This document shows, in pieces, positions 44,079 to 52,760 of a stretch of DNA of 64,000 nucleotides (within the stretch, counting starts at the first letter, position 1; each line of letters begins with the position of its first letter). The position numbers and the translations under genes were made by a program. The notes below the pieces were generated by a model. It saw only the letters and a list, made by a program, of their open reading frames with translations, made no database searches and had not been told where the DNA came from. This DNA comes from Williamsia serinedens (GTDB lineage Bacteria > Actinomycetota > Actinomycetes > Mycobacteriales > Mycobacteriaceae): contig NZ_JAMTCG010000001.1 in assembly GCF_024171725.1 (NCBI RefSeq), positions 620,001 through 684,000 of the forward strand. The letters run 5' to 3'.

Positions 44079-45527
44079 ATGAGCACGTCCCCCGAGACCC
44101 GTCCGACGATCACCATCTCGTCACCCGGTGACGTCATCGCCGTCGTCAACTCCGGTCGTCTCGTCCCCCGCCGTCCGCGTCTCATGCTTGCTGTCGCTCT
44201 CGGCAGCATCTTCGTCGACGGGTGGGATCTCGGCAGTTTCGGGCTGGGCGCCCAGCAGATCCGCCAGGACTTCGACCTCGGCACCGGAAACTGGGGGCTC
44301 GACAGCCTCCCGTTCGTCAGTGCGTCGGTGCTCGTCGGCGCCCTCATCGGCGGTCTCGTCGGCGGCTGGCTCACCGACCGCGTCGGGCGCTATCGCATGA
44401 TGATCCTCGACCTGGTGCTGCTCGTGTTCGCCGCGGCGGCAGCGGGTCTCGCGCCGAACGTCGAGAGTTTCGTGGCCTTCCGCTTCCTCATGGGTCTCGG
44501 GGTCGGACTCGACGTCCCGGTCGCGCTCGCCTTCATCGCCGAGGTCAGCGCGCTGGCCACCAAGGGCCGCAACGTCAACTTCGCGCAGGTCATGTCGACG
44601 GGGGCGTCCGCGGTCGTGTTCGCCGTCGCGCTCGGCATCCACGCCCTGGGGGTCGAGCAGGGCCTGTGGCGGTGGGCGATCGGGCTGGGCGCAGTGCCCG
44701 CCCTGCTCGTGCTGAGCCTGCGGTACTTCGCCTCGGTCGAGAGCCCGATGTGGGTGGCGCGGCACGGCTCCGTCGGCGAGTCTGTCGAGATCCTGCAGAA
44801 GACGTACGTTCTCGACGACGTGCGCCTCGTCGTCACCGACGACGCCGAGCGTGCCCCCAAGCCTCGGGCCACCCGACCCGGCGACGTCGTCGCACTCTTC
44901 GGTTCCCCGTTCGGGCGTCGGACACTGCTGGTCAGCGTCCTCGTCGTCACGCAGGCCGTCGAGTTCTACGCCATCTCCCTGTACACGCCGACGATCCTCA
45001 CCCAACTGTTCGGTGCGAACCACCTCGCCGCCGTGCTCGCCGTCTCCGCGGCGGTGAACATCGTCGGCGCCGTCGGCGCGTACGCCTGCACACGCGTCGT
45101 CCAACGCACCGGGATCCGTGTCATCGCGGCGATCGGATTCGTCGGCACCGCAACCGCTCTCGCGCTCATCGCGGGCCTCTACGGGGTCCTGGCATCCGGG
45201 GTGGCGGCCGTGTTGATCGCCGCGTTCTACTTCCTGCACAATCTGGGCCCCGGCTACGCGGGGACGGCGATGGGCACGCTCTCCTACCCGACCGACGTAC
45301 GCGGGACGGCCGGCGGCTACACCCAGGCCGTCACCCGCGTCGGCGGGATCGTCGGCGCGTACGCCTTCCCCGTCCTCACCGCTGCCCACGGCCAGCGCTT
45401 CACGATCGGGGCCATCATCGTCGCCCCCGTCGTGGCGCTCGTGGCGCTCGCTCTCATCCGGTGGGATCCCATCGGACAGGACGTGGACGCCGACGCCGTC
45501 GGGATACCCACGACCGCCGGCACGTAG
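44079..45527 (+). CDS. major facilitator superfamily transporter
   Basis: A 482-residue MFS protein. The N-terminal helix has LAVALGSIFVDGWDLGSFGL. The A-loop motif GGWLTDRVGRYRMM follows helix 2, and FRFLMGLGVGLDVPVALAFI resembles the sugar/aromatic-acid transporter branch. A cytosolic loop lies around KTYVLDDVRLVV. Start at ATG 44079; an upstream start at 44034 overlaps the zinc-finger gene. The substrate could be an aromatic acid or sugar and is not determined. Confidence 0.9.
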   Translation: MSTSPETRPTITISSPGDVIAVVNSGRLVPRRPRLMLAVALGSIFVDGWDLGSFGLGAQQIRQDFDLGTGNWGLDSLPFVSASVLVGALIGGLVGGWLTDRVGRYRMMILDLVLLVFAAAAAGLAPNVESFVAFRFLMGLGVGLDVPVALAFIAEVSALATKGRNVNFAQVMSTGASAVVFAVALGIHALGVEQGLWRWAIGLGAVPALLVLSLRYFASVESPMWVARHGSVGESVEILQKTYVLDDVRLVVTDDAERAPKPRATRPGDVVALFGSPFGRRTLLVSVLVVTQAVEFYAISLYTPTILTQLFGANHLAAVLAVSAAVNIVGAVGAYACTRVVQRTGIRVIAAIGFVGTATALALIAGLYGVLASGVAAVLIAAFYFLHNLGPGYAGTAMGTLSYPTDVRGTAGGYTQAVTRVGGIVGAYAFPVLTAAHGQRFTIGAIIVAPVVALVALALIRWDPIGQDVDADAVGIPTTAGT

Positions 45528-45537
45528 CGTCGGGCGG

Positions 45538-46317
45538 GTGTCCGCCGTCGAAGCCGTTGTCGTCCTCGTCGCAGGGATCGGCGCCGGCGCCATCAACGCC
45601 GTGGTCGGTTCGGGCACGCTCGTCACCTTCCCCACGCTCGTGGCGTTCGGGTACCCGGCCCAGATCGCGACGATGTCGAACGCGGTCGGCCTGGTCGCGG
45701 GCGGGGTCTCGGGCACGTGGGGATACCGACGCGAGTTGCGCGGACAGGGCCGCCGCCTGGCCTGGCAGACACCGGCGTCTCTCGTCGGTGCGCTGATCGG
45801 CGCGTGGCTGCTGCTCCACCTGCCGCCGTCAGTTTTCGAGGCGGTGGTCCCGGTCCTGCTGATCGCCGCCCTGGTGCTGTTGGTCCTGCAACCACGGATC
45901 CAGGGGTGGGTGCGGTCGCGGTCCGACGGCGCAGCGCCGTCCGCCGCTCACATCACCCGGACGCGGACGGTCGTGCTCACCGTCGCGACGTTCGCGATCG
46001 GTGTCTATGGCGGCTATTTCACCGCCGCGCAGGGGATCCTGCTCATGGCCGCGATGGGCGTCATCCTGCCCGAGTCGATGCAGCGGATGAACGCCGCCAA
46101 GAACCTGCTGTCGCTGGTCGTCAACGTCGTCGCCGCCGTCGCCTTCATCGTGGTCGCCCCCGACCGGATCAGTTGGGCAGCAGCCGGGTTGATCGCCGTC
46201 GGATCCCTGCTCGGCGGAGCGGTGGGTGCGCGCTACGGGCGTCGCCTCTCGCCGACGGCGCTGCGCGCGGTCATCGTCGTGGTCGGGGTCATCGGGTTGT
46301 GGCGGTTGCTCGCCTGA
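45538..46317 (+). CDS. TauE/SafE-family sulfite or organic-anion exporter
   Basis: A 259-residue TauE/SafE membrane protein with two homologous halves: AGIGAGAINAVVGSGTLVTFP at the start and TFAIGVYGGYFTAAQGILLM in the middle, each opening a four-helix bundle. GTG 45538 follows the MFS stop by 10 bases, so the two are co-transcribed. Family members export sulfite, taurine-derived or organic anions; the ion here is unknown. Confidence 0.9.
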   Translation: MSAVEAVVVLVAGIGAGAINAVVGSGTLVTFPTLVAFGYPAQIATMSNAVGLVAGGVSGTWGYRRELRGQGRRLAWQTPASLVGALIGAWLLLHLPPSVFEAVVPVLLIAALVLLVLQPRIQGWVRSRSDGAAPSAAHITRTRTVVLTVATFAIGVYGGYFTAAQGILLMAAMGVILPESMQRMNAAKNLLSLVVNVVAAVAFIVVAPDRISWAAAGLIAVGSLLGGAVGARYGRRLSPTALRAVIVVVGVIGLWRLLA

Positions 46318-46321
46318 GCGG

Positions 46322-47116
46322 TCAGGGCAGGATCGCGTCGACGTACCCGCCGTCGACGCGCACCGCGCCGCCGGTGGTGGCCGACGCCAGGTCCGAACTC
46401 AGATAGACGACCATGTTCGCGATCTCCTCGGGCTCGATCAGCCGCTGCAGCAACGACTGCGGGCGATGCAGCCGCATGAACTCACGTTGCGCCTCGTCCC
46501 ACGGGAGGTCGCGGTCGACGAGTTGGTACACGAAGTCCTCGACCCCAGCGGTGTGGGTCGGACCGGCGATCACCGAGTTGACCGTCACCCCCGTCCCGGC
46601 GGCCTCCTTGGCGAACCCGCGCGACACCGCGAGCAGGGCGGTCTTCGACATCCCGTAGTGGATCATCTCCCGGGGGATGACGATCGCCGAGTCGCTCGCG
46701 ATCGACAGGACGCGGCCCCGGCCGCGTTCGATCATCCCCGGCAGGTAGGTCCGGATGAGGCGGGTCGCGCTGAGGACGTTCACCTCGAAGAAGCGCCGCC
46801 ACTCGTCGTCGGTGATGTCCAGCGCGTCCGTCGCCTCGAAGATGCCGAGGTTGTTGACCAGGATGTCGACGTCGGGGAGGACGGCGAGCACCGCGTCCGC
46901 ACCCTCCGGGGTGGACAGGTCACCGGGTGCGGCGACGAGATCGGCGCCCTCGATGCTCGTCTCCAGGGACTCGATGGCCGACCTCACCGACTGCTCCCCG
47001 CGGCCGTTGATCGCCACACGGGCGCCCGCGCGGGCCAGTCCGGTCGCGATGGCCGACCCGATCCCCTGGGTCGATCCCGTCACCAGTGCCGTGCGTCCAT
47101 CCAGGTCGATTCTCAT
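46322..47116 (-). CDS. short-chain dehydrogenase/reductase (SDR)
   Basis: A 264-residue SDR with TGSTQGIGSAIA (about 13-24), NNLGIF at the NNAG position and a catalytic YGMSKTALLAVS near 157. RDLPWDEAQREFMRLHRPQS is a long insert before the C-terminus, typical of an uncharacterised SDR subgroup. It is convergent with the TauE gene, five bases apart. The start is ATG 47116; an upstream GTG-type start is less likely. Confidence 0.9.
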   Translation of the reverse strand: MRIDLDGRTALVTGSTQGIGSAIATGLARAGARVAINGRGEQSVRSAIESLETSIEGADLVAAPGDLSTPEGADAVLAVLPDVDILVNNLGIFEATDALDITDDEWRRFFEVNVLSATRLIRTYLPGMIERGRGRVLSIASDSAIVIPREMIHYGMSKTALLAVSRGFAKEAAGTGVTVNSVIAGPTHTAGVEDFVYQLVDRDLPWDEAQREFMRLHRPQSLLQRLIEPEEIANMVVYLSSDLASATTGGAVRVDGGYVDAILP

Positions 47117-47188
47117 GCCGTCCTTCCGTCGTGGGGGTCGTCGACCCACGCACAACGCACGTCACCGCGCGCCGCTTCCCGGCTGCGG

Positions 47189-48778
47189 TCACGACAGCCA
47201 GAACCCGCAGTGGTGGGCCTCGGCGAAGCCCGACCGCATCGCGGATCCGGGGACGTCGAGAGCAAGGAAGCGCTGCGTCGACGGCGACCACGCCGTCCAC
47301 GCGGGGAGACCCGGCGCGTTCGGGTCACCGGTGCGCGCGAACGTCGACCACTGCCGCTTCATCTGCGCGGCGAACGACGCCGACGCGCCCGTCCAGGGCA
47401 CGAATATCCCGCCGAGCCGGTTGAACAGGTACGGGATGTCCGCGGCGTGGAACGCACCCGGCAGGGCCGGGTTCGCACCCAGGGGCTGCGCCCGGAGCTC
47501 GTACTGCCACACACGCGCACCGCCGGCCGTCGCGGCCTCCGTCGTCACCTGGGCGGCACAGGCGAACAGTGAGTCGGTGTAGACCGCGGCCAGCGCACCT
47601 GCCGCGCTGCCGTACCGCGACACCGGATAGAGCGCCAGGACCCGGTCGGCGCGATCGGGGTACAGCGACCGGACGGTCTGGGCGTAGGACTGCTCCGTCG
47701 TGACCCGTTGTCGACTCACGTACTCGAACAACGCGACGAACGTCGCGCCCTCGTTCGCGTTGCTGCCCACGATCAGTGGCATCCCGGCCGCCGCCCCGCC
47801 ACGCAACGCGTCCTCCGGGGTGCGGTCCAGCACCGTTCCGTCGAGGAACGGGGTCCAGGTCACGGCGGCCGAATCGAACTTCGTGGTCGGGGAATCGAGC
47901 AGCCGGTCGATCGGGAGGCGTCGGAGACAGGCCAACCGGGTACGCGCGTCCGCGCAGCCGACACCCGCGGCGTAGTCGATCGATCGACGTACGCCCTCCG
48001 CCTGCGACGGCGGCACCAGCGGACTGCGCGCGCACCCGCCACTCTGGACGATCGCTCGACGGAACAGCCCGCGGGACCCGGGTGCGGCGAGCTGGAGGCA
48101 CACACTCATCCCGCCCGCGGACTCACCGAAGATCGTCACGTCTCGCGGGTTTCCGCCGAAGGCTCCGATGTTGTCGTGCACCCACCGCAGCGCGAACTGC
48201 TGGTCGGCGATGCCGAATGTCCCACTCACGCCGCCGTTCTGGGCCGCCAGTTCGGGCAACGCGAGGAACCCGAACGGCCCGACGCGGTAGTTCGGCACGG
48301 CGACGATGACGTCCCCGCTGCGCGCGATCTCCGAGGGGGCGTCGTACTGGGAGTCGGACCCGAGGACGAACGCCCCGCCGTAGAGGTACACCATCACCGG
48401 CAGGTCCCGACCGGCCGCGTTCTCCGGGACGTACAGGTCGACGGACAGGCAGTCCTCGCTCGTCGGACTCGGGATCGGCACCTCGGACGGGATGGTGACA
48501 CCCGGCGCCGGCAGTGCCTGCGGGCACTGCGGTCCGTGCTGCGTCGCGGCGCGGACACCCGGCCACGGACGCGCCCGGCCCGGCGGCGCGAACCGCGCCG
48601 CCGACGCGAACGGCACCCCGAGGTATGTGTCGACCCCGTCCCGGTCGACGCCGGTGACCGCTCCCCCGGTCACGCGGACGGCGGTCGGCGTCGCCTGCGC
48701 GGCGGGGAAGGCCACCACCAGACCCAGGGCCGCCAGGAGGATCGCCAGAACAGTCGTCGTCCGTCGAGATGTGCTCAC
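47189..48778 (-). CDS. secreted type-B carboxylesterase
   Basis: A 529-residue esterase/lipase of the cholinesterase-like family. The signal peptide is VLAILLAALGLVVAF ending near AQA. It has YLYGGAFVLGS, the nucleophile GESAGGM (Ser near 214), the acid in NANEGATF and the catalytic His in GAFHAADIPYL, plus paired cysteines. It is exported. A palindrome (48836) identical in design to the one before the decarboxylase gene lies upstream, suggesting the MarR regulator controls it and that it cleaves hydroxycinnamate or other aromatic esters. Confidence 0.92.
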   Translation of the reverse strand: MSTSRRTTTVLAILLAALGLVVAFPAAQATPTAVRVTGGAVTGVDRDGVDTYLGVPFASAARFAPPGRARPWPGVRAATQHGPQCPQALPAPGVTIPSEVPIPSPTSEDCLSVDLYVPENAAGRDLPVMVYLYGGAFVLGSDSQYDAPSEIARSGDVIVAVPNYRVGPFGFLALPELAAQNGGVSGTFGIADQQFALRWVHDNIGAFGGNPRDVTIFGESAGGMSVCLQLAAPGSRGLFRRAIVQSGGCARSPLVPPSQAEGVRRSIDYAAGVGCADARTRLACLRRLPIDRLLDSPTTKFDSAAVTWTPFLDGTVLDRTPEDALRGGAAAGMPLIVGSNANEGATFVALFEYVSRQRVTTEQSYAQTVRSLYPDRADRVLALYPVSRYGSAAGALAAVYTDSLFACAAQVTTEAATAGGARVWQYELRAQPLGANPALPGAFHAADIPYLFNRLGGIFVPWTGASASFAAQMKRQWSTFARTGDPNAPGLPAWTAWSPSTQRFLALDVPGSAMRSGFAEAHHCGFWLS

Positions 48779-48835
48779 GTCCGGCCCCTTTCGTCGGGGT
48801 CCAGTCCTAACGCAGTCGACGGTCTCGTGGGTCGA

Positions 48836-48848
48836 TTTTGTGACAAAA
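48836..48848. promoter_or_regulatory. MarR operator candidate upstream of the esterase
   Basis: TTTTGTGACAAAA is a perfect-arm palindrome 58 bases before the esterase GTG. It matches TTTTGTGGCAAAA at 49375 except at one central position. Confidence 0.7.
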
Positions 48849-48870
48849 CAGCATCGCCGACGCGGGGCAC

Positions 48871-49350
48871 CTACGAGGCGGAGTGACGCTCCACAGCGTC
48901 CGCGGACGACATCGCGACCAGCGCCGCGGTCAGTTTCTCCAGCGCCGGCAGGGCCGCGACGACCGCGCGCCGTGCGTCGGCGTCGAGCGAGCCGAGCGCG
49001 TCGGCCAGCACCTGTCGGCTCGCGCGGTCGTAACGGGCGAGGAGTTCGAGCGCGCGGGGGGTCGGTCGGATGACCACCCGTCGCAGGTCGTCCCCGACGT
49101 GCTCCCGCTCGACGAGACCCTGCCGCTGCATCGTGGTCACGAGGTTGCTCGTCGTCGGACGGGCGAGGCGTAGCCGCGCGGCGAGGTCGCCGGAGGCCAG
49201 CGGGGTCTCGGCGGCGAGGGCGCGCAACACCTCGATCTGCGCCTCGGGCAGGTCGGGAAGGTCCGCGGCCACCCGAACCGCACGCAGCACCGCGCGGCGC
49301 AGCGGGCCTGTCATCCGACCCACTCGGACCGCGTCGTCGGTGTCCGTCAT
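48871..49350 (-). CDS. MarR-family transcriptional regulator
   Basis: A 159-residue winged-helix repressor. It has [35 protein letters not shown] as the recognition helix, and a beta-wing [17 protein letters not shown]. The ATG 49350 has CAGGAG upstream; GTG 49353 is adjacent. It sits between the esterase and the phenolic acid decarboxylase genes, with matching palindromes on both sides. By analogy with MarR regulators of hydroxycinnamate catabolism, it may respond to a hydroxycinnamoyl compound. Confidence 0.92.
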   Translation of the reverse strand: MTDTDDAVRVGRMTGPLRRAVLRAVRVAADLPDLPEAQIEVLRALAAETPLASGDLAARLRLARPTTSNLVTTMQRQGLVEREHVGDDLRRVVIRPTPRALELLARYDRASRQVLADALGSLDADARRAVVAALPALEKLTAALVAMSSADAVERHSAS

Positions 49351-49374
49351 CACGACTCCTGCCTGTGCTAAATA

Positions 49375-49387
49375 TTTTGTGGCAAAA
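49375..49387. promoter_or_regulatory. MarR operator candidate upstream of the decarboxylase
   Basis: TTTTGTGGCAAAA lies between the divergent MarR gene and padC, 7 bases before the decarboxylase ATG at 49395. Repressor bound here would cover the start and the preceding TAAATA -10-like sequence. Confidence 0.75.
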
Positions 49388-49394
49388 TCATCTC

Positions 49395-49925
49395 ATGTCC
49401 ACGATCACCACCTCAGTCGCTCAGCCCGTTCCCCCACAGGACCTCGACGGCATCGTCGGCCACCGGTTCATCTACACCTACGCCAACGGCTGGCAGTACG
49501 AGATGTACGTCAAGAACGCGACGACCATCGACTATCGCATCCACACCGGCGTGGTGGGCGGCCGTTGGGTGAAGGATCAGGAGGTCGACCTCGTCGCCCT
49601 CGACGACGACGTCTACAAGGTCTCGTGGAACGAGCCCACCGGGACGTCGGTCGTGGTCAACGTCCTCCCCGGCCGCCGCCGGCTGCACGGCACGATCTTC
49701 TTCCCGAAGTGGGTGGAGGACGACGGGTCGAAGACGGTGCTGTTCCAGAACGACCACCTCGACGAGATGCGTCGATTCCGCGACGAGGGTCCGACGTACC
49801 CGATCTACGTCGTCCCCGAGTTCGCCCACATCACCCTGTTCGAGCACGTCGGGACCGACGACGAGTCGGTGATCTCGGTGGCCCCGGGTGATCTGCCCGA
49901 AGGCTTCGCCGACCGCACCAACTGA
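49395..49925 (+). CDS. padC: phenolic acid decarboxylase
   Basis: A 176-residue phenolic acid decarboxylase. [20 protein letters not shown] and the active-site barrel residues in [27 protein letters not shown] and [13 protein letters not shown] are family hallmarks. The enzyme decarboxylates ferulic, p-coumaric and caffeic acids to 4-vinyl derivatives without cofactors. ATG 49395; the MarR operator lies immediately upstream. The stop overlaps the ATG of the DUF3237 gene. Confidence 0.95.
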   Translation: MSTITTSVAQPVPPQDLDGIVGHRFIYTYANGWQYEMYVKNATTIDYRIHTGVVGGRWVKDQEVDLVALDDDVYKVSWNEPTGTSVVVNVLPGRRRLHGTIFFPKWVEDDGSKTVLFQNDHLDEMRRFRDEGPTYPIYVVPEFAHITLFEHVGTDDESVISVAPGDLPEGFADRTN

Positions 49926-50389
49926 TGGACCCGGCGCCTCCCCCGCTGCGGTTCGTCACGCGGTTGACCGTGCGCGTCGCCGGCCCCGTCGATCTCGGCG
50001 AGTTCCCCACGGGTCGCCGGCGGGTGGTCCCGATCCTCGGTGGGCACGCGACAGGGCCGGGGGTGTCGGGCACCATCCGCCCGGTCGGCGCCGACACCCA
50101 GACACTGCGGGCGCCCGACGTCATGGAACTCGACGCGCAGTACCTGATCGACACCGACGACGGCGCGGTGATCGAGGTGCGCAATCGCGGGCTCCGCGTG
50201 GCGTCACCGTCCGACACGGCGGCGTTGCTGCGCGGCGAACCCGTGCCACCCACGCGCGTCTACTTCCGCACCACGCCGCTCCTGTCCGCGGACCACCCCG
50301 ACTGGGCCTGGCTGTCCCGGACGGTGTTCGTCGCCACGGCCGTGCGGCAGCCCGAGGTAGTGCTGGTCGACGTCCACCGGGTCGACTGA
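49925..50389 (+). CDS. DUF3237 family protein
   Basis: A 154-residue beta-barrel-type protein of DUF3237: FVTRLTVRVAGPVDLG, RRRVVPILGGHATGPGVSGT, ELDAQYLIDTDDGAVIEVRN and the RTTPLLSADHPDWAWL end. Its ATG shares bases with the padC stop, so they are translated together. The family has no established activity. In this context it could handle the vinylphenol product or a hydroxycinnamate intermediate, which is inference. Confidence 0.88.
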   Translation: MDPAPPPLRFVTRLTVRVAGPVDLGEFPTGRRRVVPILGGHATGPGVSGTIRPVGADTQTLRAPDVMELDAQYLIDTDDGAVIEVRNRGLRVASPSDTAALLRGEPVPPTRVYFRTTPLLSADHPDWAWLSRTVFVATAVRQPEVVLVDVHRVD

Positions 50390-50429
50390 CACCGCCTCCC
50401 GGCCGGGTGCCGTCCGTAACCTTGGCGGC

Positions 50430-52760
50430 ATGAGCACGGACCTCACCGAGGACAGCCGGGACGTCGGCGGCGACACCGCCCATCTGGAGACGATCGCACG
50501 GCGCGTCCTGTGGACCTCGACGGCGATGATCCACCATGCCAACCGCGTTCGACCGAACCCGAGCGGCCTCAAGGTCGGCGGCCACCAGGCGTCGTGCGCC
50601 TCGATGGTCCACATCATGACGTCGCTGTGGTTCGGACAGCTGCAGGCGGGTGACCGGGTGTCGGTGAAGCCGCACGCCTCGCCGGTGTTGCACGCGATCA
50701 ACCACCTGTTGGGGGACCTCGACGAGCGGTGGTTGCCGACGCTCCGGGAGTACGGCGGCCTGCAGTCCTACCCGAGCCGGTCGAAGGACCCCGACCGCGT
50801 CGACTACTCCACCGGGTCGGTGGGCATCGGTGCGACAGCTCCGCTGTGGGGAGCGATCGCCCGGCGCTACGTCGACACCTCCTTCGGCACCACGGGCACC
50901 GGCCGGCAGTACTCCCTCGTCGGCGACGCCGAACTCGACGAGGGTGCCGTGTGGGAGGCCATCCTCGACCCGGCCGTCTCCGAACTCGGCGAGATCGTGT
51001 GGATCGTCGACCTGAACCGGCAGTCGCTGGACCGGGTGGTGCCGAACATCGCCGCCCGCAAGCTGGCCGACATGTTCTCCGCTGCGGGGTGGCAGGTGCT
51101 CACCGTCGCGTTCGGTCGGACGCTCGAGCATCTCTTCGCCCGTCCCGGCGGCGATGCGCTGCGGCGGCGGATCCTCGACATGCCCAACCCCGAGTACCAA
51201 CGACTGCTGCGGTGCTCGGGACCCGAACTGCGCGAGCGCCTCCCCGGGGACGGCCCCGACGCGGACACCGTCGCCGCTGTCGTCGCCGACCTCGACGACG
51301 ACGCCCTCGTCGGTGCGGTCGCGAACCTGGGCGGGCACGACATCGACGCACTGCGCGACGCCTACGCGCGTATCGACGATCATCGGCCGACGGTGATCCT
51401 GGCCTACACCGTGAAGGGCTTCGGTCTGCCGATCCAGGGGCATCCGCAGAACCACTCGTCGCTGCTGAGCGTCGAGCAGTTCGCCGAGCTCGCGGTAACC
51501 CTCGGTGAGGACGCCGACAAACCGTGGCGACGCTTCGATCCCGAGTCCCCCGAGGGGCGGATCTGCGCAGAGACCGCGCGGCGTCTCGAACGCCCACCGG
51601 TGCCGCCGCTGCCCCGCCTCGAGGTGCCCCGGGACGTCGATCGCACCCCGTCGGCGACGTCCACGACACAGGCCGCACTCGGTCGGGTGCTGCTCGACCT
51701 GTCGCGGGAGGCACCGGAGATCGCCGAGCGGGTGGTCACCGTCAGCCCCGACGTCAGCTCGACCACGAACCTCGCCGGCTGGTTGAACAAGGTGGGCGTG
51801 TGGTCCGCGGCCGAACGCCGCGACTGGTTCGCCGACGACGCCGAGACGATCATGCACTGGCGCGAACGACCCACCGGCCAGCACATGGAGCTCGGTATCG
51901 CCGAGACCAACCTCGTCGGCCTGCTCGGCGAGCTCGGCGCGACGTGGAGTCGGTGGGGTCAGCCCTTGCTCCCGATCGGTGTCCTCTACGACCCGTTCGT
52001 CGAACGCGCGCTCGAGCCGTGGTCGTTCGGCGTCTACGCCGGTGGCCAGTCCATCCTCGTCGGTACACCGTCGGGCGTGAGCCTCGCCTCCGAAGGTGGT
52101 GCGCATCAGTCGATCACCACCCCGTCGGTCGGACTCGAACAGCCAGGGTGCATCACCTACGAGCCGGCGTTCGCGATCGAGGTGCAGTGGATCCTGCTCG
52201 ACTGCCTCGCCCACCTCGGCCGCCCGCACGGCCGGTCGGCGTACCTGCGGTTGTCGACGCGGCCGGTGGAACAGCAGCTCGCGGCAGTCCCCGACGACCC
52301 CGCCGCCCGCGAGCGCCGACGGCGCCAGGTCGTGGCGGGCGCGTACCGGCTGCGTACCGCACAGGGGCGGCCCGAAGCGACCATCGTCACGATGGGCGCG
52401 ATGGCGACCGAGGCCGTGCGGGCCGCGGATCGCCTGCGCACCATGGAGATCGACGTCGACGTCGTGTGCGTCACGAGCCCGGGACTGCTGTTCGCGGCGA
52501 CGCAGGCCCGCGAGGGGCGGCACGACGCGCCGACGTGGATCCTCGACAGCGTGTTCCCGCCCGACCGCGCGACGCCGATGGTCACGGTCCTCGACGGCCA
52601 CCCGCACACCCTCGCCTTCCTCGCGACCATCAACCGGGTCCGTCTACGGGCGTTGGGTGTGGCCAGCTTCGGGCAGGCCGGCGCACTCGACGACACCTAC
52701 CGCCACCACGGCATCGACACCGACAGCATCGTCCGGGCGACCCTCGACGCGATCAGCTGA
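50430..52760 (+). CDS. AceE-like thiamine-diphosphate E1 (transketolase-fold) enzyme
   Basis: A 776-residue ThDP enzyme with the homodimeric-E1 layout. The ThDP motif is GDAELDEGAVWEA with a distant IVDLNRQSLD (about 171-200), like AceE's GDGEMDEP and NCNLQRLD. The Glu of the second domain is in HMELGIAETNLVGL (about 500), and the C-terminal transketolase domain has TIVTMGAMATEAVRAAD. It is shorter than AceE (about 900) and no E2/E3 genes are nearby. It may be a 2-oxoacid decarboxylase or transketolase-like enzyme rather than a complex subunit. Confidence 0.85.
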   Translation: MSTDLTEDSRDVGGDTAHLETIARRVLWTSTAMIHHANRVRPNPSGLKVGGHQASCASMVHIMTSLWFGQLQAGDRVSVKPHASPVLHAINHLLGDLDERWLPTLREYGGLQSYPSRSKDPDRVDYSTGSVGIGATAPLWGAIARRYVDTSFGTTGTGRQYSLVGDAELDEGAVWEAILDPAVSELGEIVWIVDLNRQSLDRVVPNIAARKLADMFSAAGWQVLTVAFGRTLEHLFARPGGDALRRRILDMPNPEYQRLLRCSGPELRERLPGDGPDADTVAAVVADLDDDALVGAVANLGGHDIDALRDAYARIDDHRPTVILAYTVKGFGLPIQGHPQNHSSLLSVEQFAELAVTLGEDADKPWRRFDPESPEGRICAETARRLERPPVPPLPRLEVPRDVDRTPSATSTTQAALGRVLLDLSREAPEIAERVVTVSPDVSSTTNLAGWLNKVGVWSAAERRDWFADDAETIMHWRERPTGQHMELGIAETNLVGLLGELGATWSRWGQPLLPIGVLYDPFVERALEPWSFGVYAGGQSILVGTPSGVSLASEGGAHQSITTPSVGLEQPGCITYEPAFAIEVQWILLDCLAHLGRPHGRSAYLRLSTRPVEQQLAAVPDDPAARERRRRQVVAGAYRLRTAQGRPEATIVTMGAMATEAVRAADRLRTMEIDVDVVCVTSPGLLFAATQAREGRHDAPTWILDSVFPPDRATPMVTVLDGHPHTLAFLATINRVRLRALGVASFGQAGALDDTYRHHGIDTDSIVRATLDAIS

